NCBI RefSeq assembly: GCF_019578655.1
Contig: NC_063264.1
Coordinates: 21,971,688 to 22,035,687, forward strand
Length of the DNA stretch: 64,000 bases
From: Ricinus communis
Lineage: Eukaryota > Streptophyta > Magnoliopsida > Malpighiales > Euphorbiaceae
Reading direction: 5' to 3'
The notes beneath the pieces were generated by a model, which worked only from the letters and a program-made list of their open reading frames with translations, did no database searches and was not told the origin of the DNA. Below are positions 24,127 to 35,440 of this stretch, piece after piece (positions within the stretch are counted from its first letter, which is position 1; every line of letters begins with the position of its first letter). The position numbers were made by a program, and so were the translations under genes.

Positions 24127-24979
24127 ACTTTGTCACGACCCCATCCGTGGGCCCGTGACCAGCACTAGGGAATGGGTAGGCGTAAGGCCACCGAATCCCG
24201 TAGTAAGTCTGACACTCACTAACTCAATCAAATCTCATCTCATATTAATATTATTAAAGCCATAATTATCTTAACATTAAATCTTACACAATTGAATTTG
24301 TCTGCCAGAAGAATTAGGCGAGACCCGAAACTACAGAAAATTTCCACTGATACCTCTACTATTACTACTGCGGAGAATCTAAGATTTTTATAATTTGACA
24401 TACCAACCCAAACACCACCCGATGATGAAGAAGTCGGGTTACTGAGTAAGAGTCGCGGGAAAACTAACAGTCACGAATCTGAAAAATAGTAAATGGAGAC
24501 TGTCAGTCTCGAGAGTGAGCTAAAATCATATATCTAAAACAGTTTCAAACATCTCAATATCACATTCATTTAATTTTAAAATAATTAATAAATCACGCAA
24601 ACCATACGTGTCATGTTAAAACATATGTGTCATGCCATGCTTAAACAAAAATTATTCCATACGCAACAGGACAGAGTACTTCAATAGAACCCTAATCCCA
24701 ACTCAACATCTCGATCAATTTCAAAACTTACGTCTCGACTAAGCTCAACTCTAATATCTCGACTCTTTCATTTCAACAGGACTAGCGCCTAGAGAGCAAA
24801 GCTCGATCAGGGACCTTACCTCCAGTCTGGTCACTTATATTTCAACTCTCTCATTCCAACAGGATTGGCGCCCAGAGAGCAAGCTCGATCAGGGACCTTA
24901 CCTCCAGTCTGGTCACTTATATCTCAACTCTCTCATTCCAACAGGACTGGCGCCCAGAGAGCAAAGCTCGATCAGGGAC

Positions 24980-26440
24980 CTTATTGATGGGTGCTACTCG
25001 TGTTAGCTACAATCTAAGGCAGTGTACCTATCGATGCAGTCTAGCATTAATGGAGAGTATCAAGGGCGTATTCCTCGGGAAAGCGAAAGCCCAGAGTTAC
25101 TCCTTTGTTCTTTGTTATATTAACCTAAAATGGATGATGAATAAATTCTAAACTAACTATTAACTACGAGCTAAGTCCTAAGGGAGATGCAAGAGTGATT
25201 GATAAACGAAATAATCAAGACAAGAAGAAAAACCCAAAGGGAATCTAAACTAGTTGGCATCCGAACAAAAGATAAAGGATCGGTGAGTCTAATTATGCTA
25301 CCCGTGGACGAATTCTTAACCGAATTCGGTTTCTCTCTCGAGATAACCGAATTCCTAAACCTAATAACCTAAAGTTGGAATCTCTTCCTAACGATTGATT
25401 CTTAAATTAGCATTAAGCTTTAATCCGCCTTTATTAAGCTTTATTAATTCTTAATCCGGCTAGTTAATTATCCTTATCTCTAAGCGATTATTAACCAGTT
25501 CTTGTTATTCAAAATTCCAATTGCCAAACGGATTTCTCAATCTCATAAAGCAATCTAAACATCACAATTCACAACGTCTCATGAATAATGCATGATCTTA
25601 TTAATACTGAAAACAAGAAGAATACAAAATCAACTCGAACAATCCAACAATATAATATCAAGCCAACATAGTAAAGAAATCCCAATGGATTTAATCAATC
25701 TAGCTAATCATGTTCATTCTCAAAATAACAAGAATTCAATTACAACAATAAGTAAAAAGGTAGAGAAAACCCGATTACTCCCTTAGATGAGAGTAAACAG
25801 CCCCAAATCCTTTTTGCTCCAATTGAATCGATTCTTGTTCCTCTTGCTCGATTTGAAAATCAATCAACGAACCTTGCCCAATCTTCGATCCTTCAAGGAA
25901 ATCTGATTGAAACCTTGATCCAAGTCTCCTTTTCCCTTGGTTTCAGCTCAGAAAACCCTTAGAGAAAGAAAAATTAGGGTTTTGGGACGTTCTAACCCTA
26001 GCCTTTTTTTTTCTCTTCTTTTCGTTCTTTTAATTAATACCCCCTGTCGCCTCCAACACGGCCGTGTTCTCAACACGGGATGGTGTTCCTGGCCGTGTTA
26101 CTCTCTGTGGCCGTGCTCCCTAGAATCTACTTCTTCTTTGATGTCTAACACGGCCGTGTTTGTCCCCGTGTTGGTAACACGGCCCATGTTGTGGAGAACC
26201 GGCCGTTGAGATCAACACGGCCATGTTCAGCTTCCTCATGCTCGTACTTAGCTCGTTTCGGTAGCTTTGACGTCCAATTATGCTCCAATTCTTTCATTTT
26301 TCATCATTTGACCTCTTTTGGACCTAATGCACACAAACATATGTATAAGGTGAGTGTTGAGACCAATTCACATCCAAATGTCCATAAAATCAATCTTAAA
26401 AACCCCATTTAGATGTGTGTATTTTACGCACATCACTTAC
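24980..26440 (-). mobile_element. Solo LTR (24985-26435) nested in an LTR array
   Basis: TGATGGGTGC to ACGCACATCA with flanking CTTAT (24980-24984) and CTTAC (26436-26440), a duplication with one mismatch. The neighbouring array unit reads GACCTTACCTCC, so the right copy is the original. The element has no coding content; ACACGGCCGTGTT-type words cluster at 26050-26230. I assign minus sense because TGATGTGCGTAAAATACAC looks like the usual 5' start of such LTRs, which is a weak basis. Confidence 0.8.
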
Positions 26441-26700
26441 CTCCAGCCTGGTCACTTATATCTTAACTCTCTCATTCCAACAGGACTGGCGCCCAGAGAG
26501 CAAGCTCCATCAGGGACCTTACCTCCAGCCTGGTCACTTATATCTCAACTCTCTCATTCCAACAGGACTGGCGCCTAGAGAGCAAGCTCGATCAGGGACC
26601 TTACCTCTAGCCTGGTCACTTATATCTCAACTCTCTCATTCCAACAGGACTGGCGCTCAGAGAGCAAAGCTCGATCAGAGATCTTACCTCCAGCCTGAAC
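26441..26700. repeat. Continuation of the 82 bp array after the nested solo LTR
   Basis: Units restart with CTTACCTCCAGCCTGGTCAC at 26436 and repeat at about 82-base spacing to about 26700, then decay into GCCGGCGCC and AGAGAGCAAGCTCGATT. Confidence 0.9.
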
Positions 26701-28909
26701 ACTTGATTTCTAACTAAGCCGGCGCCTAGAGAGCAAGCTCGATTAGGGACCTTAACTCCGACAATCAACTGAACTCAGCCTAGAGAGCAATGCTCGATCA
26801 GGGCAAACAAATCCATAATAACCTTATTACCTGTCTTTGATCATTACCGGTGCGCACGCGGTCCTGATGCGACCCATCAGGTGGCATGTTCTACTAAAGC
26901 CTCATCCCGAGTCATCATGCAATATTAAAATTGGTGATAAAGGAAGAACATATTTAAATAGTAATTAAAAAGCATCATGCATATAATAGTAATTAAATGA
27001 ATAATTGGAATTGCAAATGAACAATCACAGTAGCAAAATCAAATTTTATGCATGACACGTGCATAAATGATATATACTTTAACTCACTGGTTTGGCGACC
27101 TCTTAACTCTGCTCCGGTGCCTCGGTTGGAGCGAGCCGAATAGACAGATCATCTAATCACGGAAAATAATTTATTAAAACGCTGAAACAATCGATCATTA
27201 ATCCTAGGTCTAGACTCCTAGGACTGACTGTCTAAGAATCCCGATTCGGGAGAATTCTACCAAAAATCCGGCAGAACCTCCCATACAACATGGACATTTA
27301 CCCCCCGTAAAAATGGGTCCAAGATCTACTAGAAAAACACTAAGAATATCCAACAATTTAACACAACGGGAGTCGGGTCCTCAAGACTTCACTAATTTCC
27401 CGACTCCACTACACAGCACAAAAATCACAACAACGGCAAGTAGTCCGACAAACTATTATTTTTGACTCACAAATATCATCTAATACTCAACACAAATCAA
27501 TAAGCATAAATTGAATCAAAGAATTCTTAAATCAGCGGGCCAGAGAAAATTACCGAAACGCTCGATGGCTCGGTCGACTGGCCTCCAGCCGCTGGAGTCC
27601 GATCGACGATCCGAACTCACCATCGGACTCGAAACAACGCGCTGAAGACGATCCCTGCTTCCGATTTTTCGATCTGACACCCGATCATCCAGAGAGATTT
27701 ACGGACGATCTCGGCCGTCGATTTGCAAACGAAGCCCGATCGCCACGAAACCGGTGCCATTGCGAAGCTTGAGCTGAGGAGAGTCGGGATATGCCCTTCG
27801 ATCGTCCAAAGCTCGTCGGAGCTCGCCGGAAATGGCCCAAAACCTTGGCTGCCTCCATTTTCTCTCTCCACTGTGAACCTCCGTTTTCGTCCACCATTGT
27901 AGACACCGCCGCCGCCAAAATAAAGCCAAGGCTGAGAGGAGTCGATCGCCACCAAGATCAATGGCTACCGCCGCCGGAGAAGCACGCACGGTGGTAAGGA
28001 AGTCTCGGTCGGCTTCTCTCCCTCGCGCACTACTCATCGCCACCGCACTCACGACGACACCAACAACGCCTCGGCGTGACGACGCAAAGATCGACCGCGA
28101 CGCCTCTCTCTCTCCCCCTTCTTCCCCGATTTTCTTTCTCTCCCCCGACACTCTCTTCTTTCCTTTCTTTCAATATCGACATTAGACCCCCAAACTTTTT
28201 CTTATTACCATTTGGTCCCTTAACCTTCTCAGTTACTTATAATTTCATCCAGCAGAACTCCAATTTAATCCCTAAACTTTCTTTTAGCCTTTCAATTAAG
28301 CGCCTAACTAATTAATTTGGGTCAAATCAGAATTATTGAAAATACATAATTACATAAATACTCCTGGCCGACATAAATATTTACGAAAATACCAAACTCA
28401 CAAATTTCTATTAAAACCCCATAAAAATAAAATTATCCTTTTAATCCTTATTCCAAAATAAATTTTCAATTTAGTCCTAACACACAATTAAATTAAATAA
28501 CCAATTTGCTAGATATTTTTCAACTTAAAATTAAATACCACTAGCTAATTAAAATATCAATTTCTCCAAAATTCTTTTATAACAACATGCTTTACAATTT
28601 CTACCATAATTTTCCAATATATAATTTTATTTATAGATATGCTATATATATATATATATATATATATATTTGGGGAAAATTTGAATAACCAAAATATAAT
28701 TATTTCTCAATAATTTACTTAATTAATTTCTTAAAAATTCAAACTAATAGGATATAGAAAGAATGACACCTTTATTAGTCTAATATTAAAATTCAAACTT
28801 TGCATTTAAATCATTCCAACTAGACCAAATAAAGATAAAATAAAATTAATTTAAATAAAAACTCATTATTAATATAATTATTATTAAATATAAAATTTCG
28901 GGTATTACA

Positions 28910-28914
28910 CTATT
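28910..28914. repeat. Target-site duplication CTATT, right copy
   Basis: This matches 20296-20300. Confidence 0.9.
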
Positions 28915-29240
28915 AGTCTAGTTATAGTTATTTAAAACCGAATCTAATATTTAAAATTAAAAAATCAAATAAGTTTAGATTAATCAGTTTTTAATCAAGT
29001 TCGGTTTCAAAAATATAATATGAATATAAAATTCTATTTGTATAAAAGTCAAAATCCTTAAGATAAATAAGAAATAAAATTATATGTGATTATATAGTTA
29101 GATTAGATAAATAAATAGAATTAAATAAATAAGAATTAAAATCCAGCATCACTTTTTGATGAGAAAAAGTAAAATTAAGAAACGATTCTAAGTGTCTAAA
29201 AGAAAGAGTGGTAAAATAAAAAAGAGAACCATTCCTTATA
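28915..29240. other. AT-rich flank between the LTR element and EPRV-B
   Basis: The sequence is AT-rich, with no ORF or motif I can support. Confidence 0.6.
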
Positions 29241-29496
29241 CTTAGATCTAAATCTTCACTGTTTATTATTTCCTTCTATTTTCTAGATCTTGTTTCAATT
29301 TTGGTATCAGAGCCTATTGGGTTCCGGGATTAGAAGCATATCTATATTACAAAGATTTTACATTCATTTTAGACTGCATCAGGTTTCCTATAGGCAAGTT
29401 CTGTTCATTTTATGCTGTGATAGTAAGTCCCGACGAGGCGAAAGTCGAGAGTCATGGTCCGTGCTTGTCTAGAAAGTTATTTTGGTTTAGGTTAAA
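29241..29496 (+). promoter_or_regulatory. EPRV-B leader and tRNA-iMet PBS
   Basis: TTGGTATCAGAGCC with the PBS at 29302-29313 marks the start of minus-strand DNA synthesis in the viral cycle. The preceding 60 bases (from CTTAGATCTAAATCTTC) recur inverted at 34964-35022. The short leader continues to the movement-protein ATG at 29497. Confidence 0.85.
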
Positions 29497-30390
29497 ATGA
29501 ATTTAGAACCTTTCTTCTGTAGATCTTCTTCTTTCTCAAATTCTTCTGCCTTTGAATCATCGAGGTACAAAGGTGTAGTAAATAGTGAAGAAATCACTAT
29601 TGAAGATTTTTCAAAGCATATTGACGATTGGGAAATACCCAAAGTCCAAAAGAAATAAATTTATGAGTTTTCAAAGTTCCCTCTCTTCAAGACTGAAGAA
29701 AGAGATATCCAAATGATTTCAAAAGAGTTTGAAATTGATAAAAAACACTTGCATGAAGATTTCTATTCAAAGAAAAACCATCTTAAGAAACTTTGGTTTT
29801 TTAAGAATTTTTTAAAAGAAAAAGATAGTATTCAGGAAAAATACTATCAATTTTGCATTCAAAACAAAGCTCAAATCAAATTTTTTGATTGGTTTCAAAT
29901 TTACTGCAAAGAAAATGGTATCCTTTATCCCTTTAAAGATAAGTCCATTAGTCCTGTCACAGTAAGGAACAAAGCCCCTGAATGGAAGGTAGGAGAAAAC
30001 CTAACTATCCAGTCTGAGCATCCTCCCCTTAGGAAGATAACCATTCCTTATGGAGAGAGTGAGATAGAGGCTACACCTTACAAATTGGTAGGCGAAGACC
30101 TAGATAGAAATGTCAAGAACATTGTTCAACAGAACAATTTCTCAAACACCTGTCTAAACACTATAGGAAAGCAACTGGTTAGAATAGAAAACCAGATTCA
30201 AAAGCCCCCTGTAGTGGTGACATCTCCAATCCCCAGTACTGATCAACCAAAAGAGTCGAACCAATCAGAGAAGCTTAAAAACCCAGTTTTTAAGCCTTAT
30301 CAGCTACAAAGCCAAGCCAAGACCATTTCCAAAAGCAAACTGAGTTTGCCAAAGCAGTCAGAGAACAGCTAAGTAGATTAGCAACCTCTG
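29497..30390 (+). pseudogene. EPRV-B movement protein region, core deleted
   Basis: The start ATG at 29497 gives the MNLEPFFCRSSSFS N-terminus shared with EPRV-C at 57908. A CAA-to-TAA type change makes a stop at about 29656. At about 29714 the sequence jumps to MISKEFEIDKK, which in EPRV-C lies about 0.9 kb further on, so the whole 30K movement core is missing. The remaining 219-codon frame 29713-30372 is the linker between the movement protein and the capsid. A one-base loss near 30303 puts the following part into another frame. It cannot make a movement protein. Confidence 0.82.
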
Positions 30391-30407
30391 AGTCGTCCAA
30401 AAATCTA

Positions 30408-31634
30408 GTGCCAGATACTCCTCAAAGCAGTAGGAATATCAGTGCAATAGGACAAGCCCAAAGCGATGAATCAAATGATTCAGAGCTTGAAAGCCCCATT
30501 CCAAAACCCTTCAACATCAACAGATTAGGAATCCAAGCCCCTAGATTAACCTGGAATACTCCTAGGAGTACTGCTCCAGATCTAAGAATTGAAAATAGGA
30601 ACAACATCCTAACCCAGTCTAGATTCAATGCCTCCTCCGTCTATGAATGGAATATAGATGGAATGTCTGAGTACAACATCCTTGGTCTCTTGCAACAGAT
30701 GACCATGGCAGCCAATGCCTACAAAACCCAAAGTGGTACCTCCGATAGAGCCATTGCTGAGCTCCTGATAGCTGGATTTTCTGGCCAATTAAAAGGATGG
30801 TGGGATTATCATCTCACTCAAGCACAGCAACTCCAAATCCTAGGTGCTATCCAAACCACAGTAGAAGGAACTCCCATTCTAGATGAAATAGGAAATCCAA
30901 TTAAGGATGCAGTGTCAACTCTAATCCTCACTATTTCTCTTCATTTCATAGGAGACCCTTCTCTGCTCAAAGACAAAAATGTCGAGCTCCTTAGCAACCT
31001 TACCAGTAAGAAGCTTAGCAACTTCCAAAGTTACAAAGACACTTTCCTAACCAGAGTCATGCTTAGGGAAGATTCTAGCCAACCTTTCTGGAAAGAAAAG
31101 TTCTTAGCCGGTTTACCTAAGATTTTAGGTGAAAGAGTTAGGAATACCATAAGAGAAGCCCATAACGATCAAATCCCTTATGATTTCTACACTTATGGTG
31201 AGTTAGTTAGTCTAACCCAGAAAGAAGGTTTAAAGATTTGTCATGACCTTAAGCTTCAAAGACAGCTCAAATGGGAGATGAAAAAGACTAGGCAGGAACT
31301 AGGTAGTTTCTGTAACCAGTTTGATTATAACCCAATAGAGCCCGTGTCTAGTTGTAGAGGGAAATGCAAAGTTGATTCTTATTCAAAGTCTTTCAAAAAG
31401 AAGCGATTTTTCAAATATAGAAAGCCTTCTAAAAGCAAGGAGAATTTCTATAAAAAATCATCTTCTTCTAAATTTCATTCTAAATTTTCAAAGAAAGATT
31501 CTAAAAAAGATTTTTCAAAAATTACATGCTTTAAATGTGGTAAGAAAGGCCATACTTCGAAGTATTGTAAGTTTTTCAAAAGACTTCTTGAGCTTCAAAT
31601 AGAAGAAGAAGTTTTGCAAAGATTTCTCTTCTAG
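30408..31634 (+). pseudogene. EPRV-B capsid region and zinc knuckle (408 codons open)
   Basis: This is an open stretch with the same GQLKGWWDYHLTQ and LAGLPKILGERVRNTI motifs as the other copies, then a Lys/Ser-rich basic region and a CCHC zinc knuckle CFKCGKKGHTSKYC at 31527-31568. This is the usual order for a pararetrovirus capsid protein ending in an RNA-binding knuckle. It is the longest uninterrupted viral stretch in the window. Because it is the middle of a polyprotein, the ATG at 30408 is not a natural start. Confidence 0.85.
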
Positions 31635-33215
31635 TTGATTCATCCGAATCGAGTTCTCAAACAGTGAGGAAGAATTTCAAATTGATGAAATCAAAACCTC
31701 AACTGATTGTTCGAGATGATTCAGAGAGCTCTTCAAAGAACATTAATATGCTCACTAGGCAACAAGAAGCTCTTCTTGAGGCTGTAAAGCATATTAGTGA
31801 TCCTTTTATTCAAAAGCAGGTTTTAAAAGAGATTTTAAAAACTTAATCTCTGGTTCCTTCTTCTAGTAAGAATACTTATGATCTTACTATGATTTTGAAC
31901 AAAGGGAAGAAGTTGAAAACCCTCTTCCCACTGTTCAGAACTCCGGAAGGAGATTAAAACCATCAAAACAGAACTCGAAAGAGTTGAAAGAAAAACAACA
32001 AAATGATTCTGTTTTGCTTCGAAGCTGATCCTCAATCGGAATAGTGATTCCCGATTCGATGAGGAAAATGATTTTCAAAACCTTGAAGTTTCCGAAATGT
32101 TCCTGAAAACTTTATCAATGTTTTAAAAGAAATTACTTCAAGAAAATATTTGATTAAAATAAAGCTTGTTTTCCCTGGTGATTTTCAGATAGAAACCATC
32201 GCGTTGTTTGATACAGGAGCAGACCTCAATTGTATCAACTGCGAACTGGTTCCTAGAAGGTTTCATCAAGAAACCAAAGAAAGGCTGACTTCAGCCAATT
32301 CTTCAAAGATTAAGATTGCTGGTAAAACTGAAGCCGCAATTCTTAATAATAATATTGCTTTAAAGAATATTTTTATTCTTACAAAGGATCTTCAGCAAAC
32401 TGTTATCTTAGGGACTCCGTTTATCAATTTGATAACTCCCTTTAAAGTGACAACTGCTGGTATCATTTTCAAAGCCAAAGATTCGAAGATTGTTTTTCCT
32501 TTTATAGAAAAACCAAAAAAGAGAAATTTGAATCTTATCAAAGCACATTCCATTTACAATTTTGAAATCAATGCTTTGATCAAAGGTAAACAAACCCATC
32601 TTTCTCATCTTCAACAAGATGTGGGTTTGAAGAGAATCCTAGATCAACTGCAAAATGATTTTATTCAAAGAAAAATTTCGATTTTCAAATGAAGATTGAG
32701 AATGAACTCACATTCGATCTTCCAAATGCTTTTTGGAATCGAAAGCAACATATGGTAGATTTGCCATATGAAATGATTTTCGGATAAGCAAATCCCTACT
32801 AAAGCCGGACCCATTCGGATGAATGAGTCTTTAGAAAGCCATTGCAGGATTAGAGATTAAAGATCTTGAGTCTAAAGGTTTAATTTCAAAGTCTAGATCA
32901 CCTTGGTCTTGTGCGACTTTCTATGTCAATAAGAATAGCGAGATAGAAAGAGGAACTCCTAGGCTAGTGATCAACTACAAACCCTTGAACAAAGCTCTTA
33001 AGTGGATTAGGTATCCTATTCCAAATAAGAAAGATCTTTTACAAAAGCGCATTCGCATTCATCTTTTCAAAGTTTGACATGAAATCGGGATTTTGGCAAA
33101 TCCAGGATTGATCCAAAAGATCGTTACAAAACGGCATTTACAGTCCCATTCGGCCAATATGAGTGGAATGTGATGCCTTTTGGATTAAAAATGCCCTTCC
33201 GAATTTCGGAAAATC
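31635..33215 (+). pseudogene. EPRV-B protease and RT fingers, frame-broken
   Basis: The aspartic protease active site DTGADLNC is at 32210-32233 within the open piece 32150-32692. The RT N-terminal part (VINYKPLNKAL near 32970-33000, then FDMKSGFWQI near 33075) follows. Many single-base gains and losses relative to EPRV-C break the frame between 31640 and 33215. No product can be made. Confidence 0.85.
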
Positions 33216-34082
33216 ATGAATGACATTTTTAATCCATTTTCAAAGTTCTGCATTGTCTACGTAGATGATGTTTTAATCTTTTCAAATTCCATTGAACAGC
33301 ATTTTAAACATCTAGAAACGTTTTTCTATGTTGTTAAGAAAAATGGTTTAGTGGTTTCAAAGTCTAAGATATCTCTTTTTCAAACGAAAATTAGATTTCT
33401 TGGTTATTACATCTTTCGGGGTACAATTACTCCAATTGAGAGATCCCTTGCATTCACTTCAAAGTTTCCAGATAAAATTTTGGAAAAAACCCAGCTTCAA
33501 AGATTTCTTGGTAGTTTAAATTATGTCATGGATTTTTATCCTAATTTAAACTGTCTTGCAAAGCCTCTGCATGATAGGCTAAGGAAAAACCCTCCTCCTT
33601 GGTCTGATCAGTATACAAAGATAGTCCAAAGCATTAAAAAACAAGTTTTAGAAATTCTTTGCTTGCATCTAGCTGATCCTTCTGCATTTAAGATTGTAGA
33701 AACGGATACATCAGAGTTAGGATACGGTGGGATTCTAAAGCAAGTTCAAAATTTCAAAGAATGTATTGTCCAGTTTACTTCTGCTCACTGGAATGATACC
33801 CAAAAGAATTATTCTACTATCAAAAAGGAAATCCTTTCGATAGTTCTCTGTATTTCTAAATTTCAAAGCGATCTTTTAAATCAAAAATTTCTTTTAAGAA
33901 TTGATTGCAAGTCTGCAAAAGAAGTTTTACAAAAATATGTCCAAAATATAGCTTCAAAACAGATTTTTGCCCGTTGGCAAGCTATCTTATCCGTTTTTGA
34001 TTTTGAGATTGAATTTATTCGAGGAGAATCAAATTCTATTCCTGACTTTCTAACCAGAGAGTTCTTACAAAAACAGGAGTGA
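33216..34082 (+). pseudogene. EPRV-B RT palm to RNase H (288 codons open)
   Basis: The open stretch includes the RT catalytic motif YVDD at 33258-33269, the RFLGSLNYVMDFYPN connection, and RNase H with ETDTSELGYGG, HWNDTQKNYSTIKKE and IDCKSAKEV, ending DFLTREFLQKQE and TGA at 34080-34082. RT and RNase H copy pregenomic RNA. This is typical caulimovirid sequence, distinct from Ty3 retrotransposons because no integrase follows. Confidence 0.88.
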
Positions 34083-34088
34083 TAGAAA

Positions 34089-34955
34089 ATGCCAAGAAAA
34101 TCGAAGTCCAAAGAAGAAAAGTCCACGGCTAGTTCAAAACCGGCCCAAATTCAAAGACCAGTGAAGGAAGTTCTCCCTTCAACTTCAAAGCCCATCAGGA
34201 CTTGGACTGAGATAATCCAAGAAGAAATTAATCAACCGGATCCAGTTCAACAACAAATGGATCCTTTCAAAGCCGATCAAGCCAAACAAATTCAGGAATG
34301 GCTTGCTCAAAGAAGACCGAATTCATTCAAAGGGTAGAAGAATACAAAAGACAAATGGTTCAATCCCTGTCTGAACCATCTACAAAGCAAATTATTCCAA
34401 AGCTAGAAGCGACTCCAAAGTCGTCCTCTTCCTCTACAAAGGGTAAAGGTATACTATCTATCCCTTTTCAAAATACCGAGATAGAGATTTTCCCTCCAAA
34501 TCTATCTCAAAACTCAAATAGTTTTTCAAAGCCAAACTCTCAGGAGATTGTTTTGACGCAATCAAAACGTTTTAAATCAAATGAGTATTTGAAAAAACCT
34601 ATTTTTCAAAATGTTTTAACCATTGAGGAAGGATTCGCATGAAAGCCCCTCAAAATTGGTTTCAAAGATTTTCCCTCCAGGTTGGTTTTTTAAACCCTGG
34701 AATATTTCAAAGCCTCAGGCTTATTACCAGTCAATCCTTGAGGTTACTGGTTCAGTCAAATTCAAGCATTTCAAAAAAGACAAAGCCCATAAAGACCCTG
34801 CATATTCAACATGCACAATCCAAAGAATCCTTCACCCGTCTGATTGGGGTATGGATTTACACTCTCCTCGTTCCTTCCCTACCTCTCTAAAAAGAACCTA
34901 CCCTTCAAATCTAAACACCTCTTTCTCCTATTGGGATTACCAGCAAACCTGGCTC
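34089..34955 (+). pseudogene. EPRV-B ORF2, 3' truncated
   Basis: ORF2 starts MPRKSKSKEEKS seven bases past the polyprotein stop. Frame shifts at about 34320 and 34630 split it into three open pieces. It ends abruptly at about 34953, in the SYWDYQQTW motif, where an inverted PBS begins. Over 40 percent of the ORF (the aromatic C-terminal half) is missing. Confidence 0.82.
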
Positions 34956-35440
34956 TGATACCAAAATTGAAACAAGATCTAGAAAATAGAAGGAAACAAT
35001 AAACAGTGAAGATTTAGATCTAAGTTCGTGGCGTTGTAACCAGATTCACGCTTTCAGCAGCCTGTGGGAGCTTTAGATGCTCTTGCAGAATTTGTTTTCC
35101 AGCCTATAAACTTATAGATCTGAAAATAAATTTGAACAAAAACAATCAGCAAGTTTCTGATGTGCAGGATCCTCTTACGAGGCAAGCACAGAGCATACGC
35201 TTGATGAAAGAAACAGGAAAGAAGAAGATAGACAAAGAAATAAACTTTGAATGCTTTATTGATAATAACAGGCTTTGAACATAAACATATAAACAATCTT
35301 TGAAAGCTTTAAATAAACATACAACTTTGTAAAACTTTGAAACAAGAAGAATATAGACTTACAAGAGGAGTTACAAGATTTCTCTCTCTCTTACTCACTC
35401 TTACTCACTCTTTTCACTCTAATTTTATATAAGTCATGTC
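34952..35440 (-). promoter_or_regulatory. EPRV-B inverted PBS and leader
   Basis: TGGTATCAGAGC lies on the minus strand at 34963-34952. Its upstream leader (read leftward from about 35440) contains GTATGCTCTGTGCTTGCC and GAGGATCCTGCACATCAG, which match the EPRV-C leader at 57533-57570 and 57647-57685. The segment 34952-35022 is an inverted copy of 29241-29313. The outer border near 35440 is approximate. Confidence 0.75.

Larger units (their letters stand above)
20301..28909 (-). mobile_element. Complete non-autonomous LTR retrotransposon, minus sense
   Basis: Two LTRs (20301-22634 and 24131-28909) flank a 1496 bp internal region, and the whole is bounded by CTATT duplications. On the minus strand the 5' LTR is the right-hand one. 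Four bases beyond it is a tRNA-iMet primer site TGGTATCAGAGC (24126-24115), and the purine tract AAGGAGGGAGAA (22646-22635) abuts the other LTR. The internal region has no gag or pol ORF, only open stretches below 80 codons, so the element must have been moved by enzymes from another copy, most likely a Ty3/gypsy-type relative; that superfamily is inferred from the iMet PBS and general look only. The class would be LARD/TR-GAG-like, though the internal region is short. The right LTR holds a younger solo LTR, and the left LTR carries a deletion of about 1.15 kb. Confidence 0.9.
24131..28909 (-). repeat. 5' LTR (right), interrupted by a solo LTR
   Basis: It runs TGTCACGACC to GGGTATTACA on the plus strand. 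Without the inserted 1456 bases it is about 3.3 kb and holds about six units of the 82 bp array (24779-24980 and 26440-26700). It is the full-length reference for the family in this window. Confidence 0.9.

Noticed and set aside
29302..29313. TGGTATCAGAGC as part of a tRNA gene
   Set aside because: Only the 12-base complement of the tRNA 3' end is present; there is no cloverleaf, so it is a primer site.
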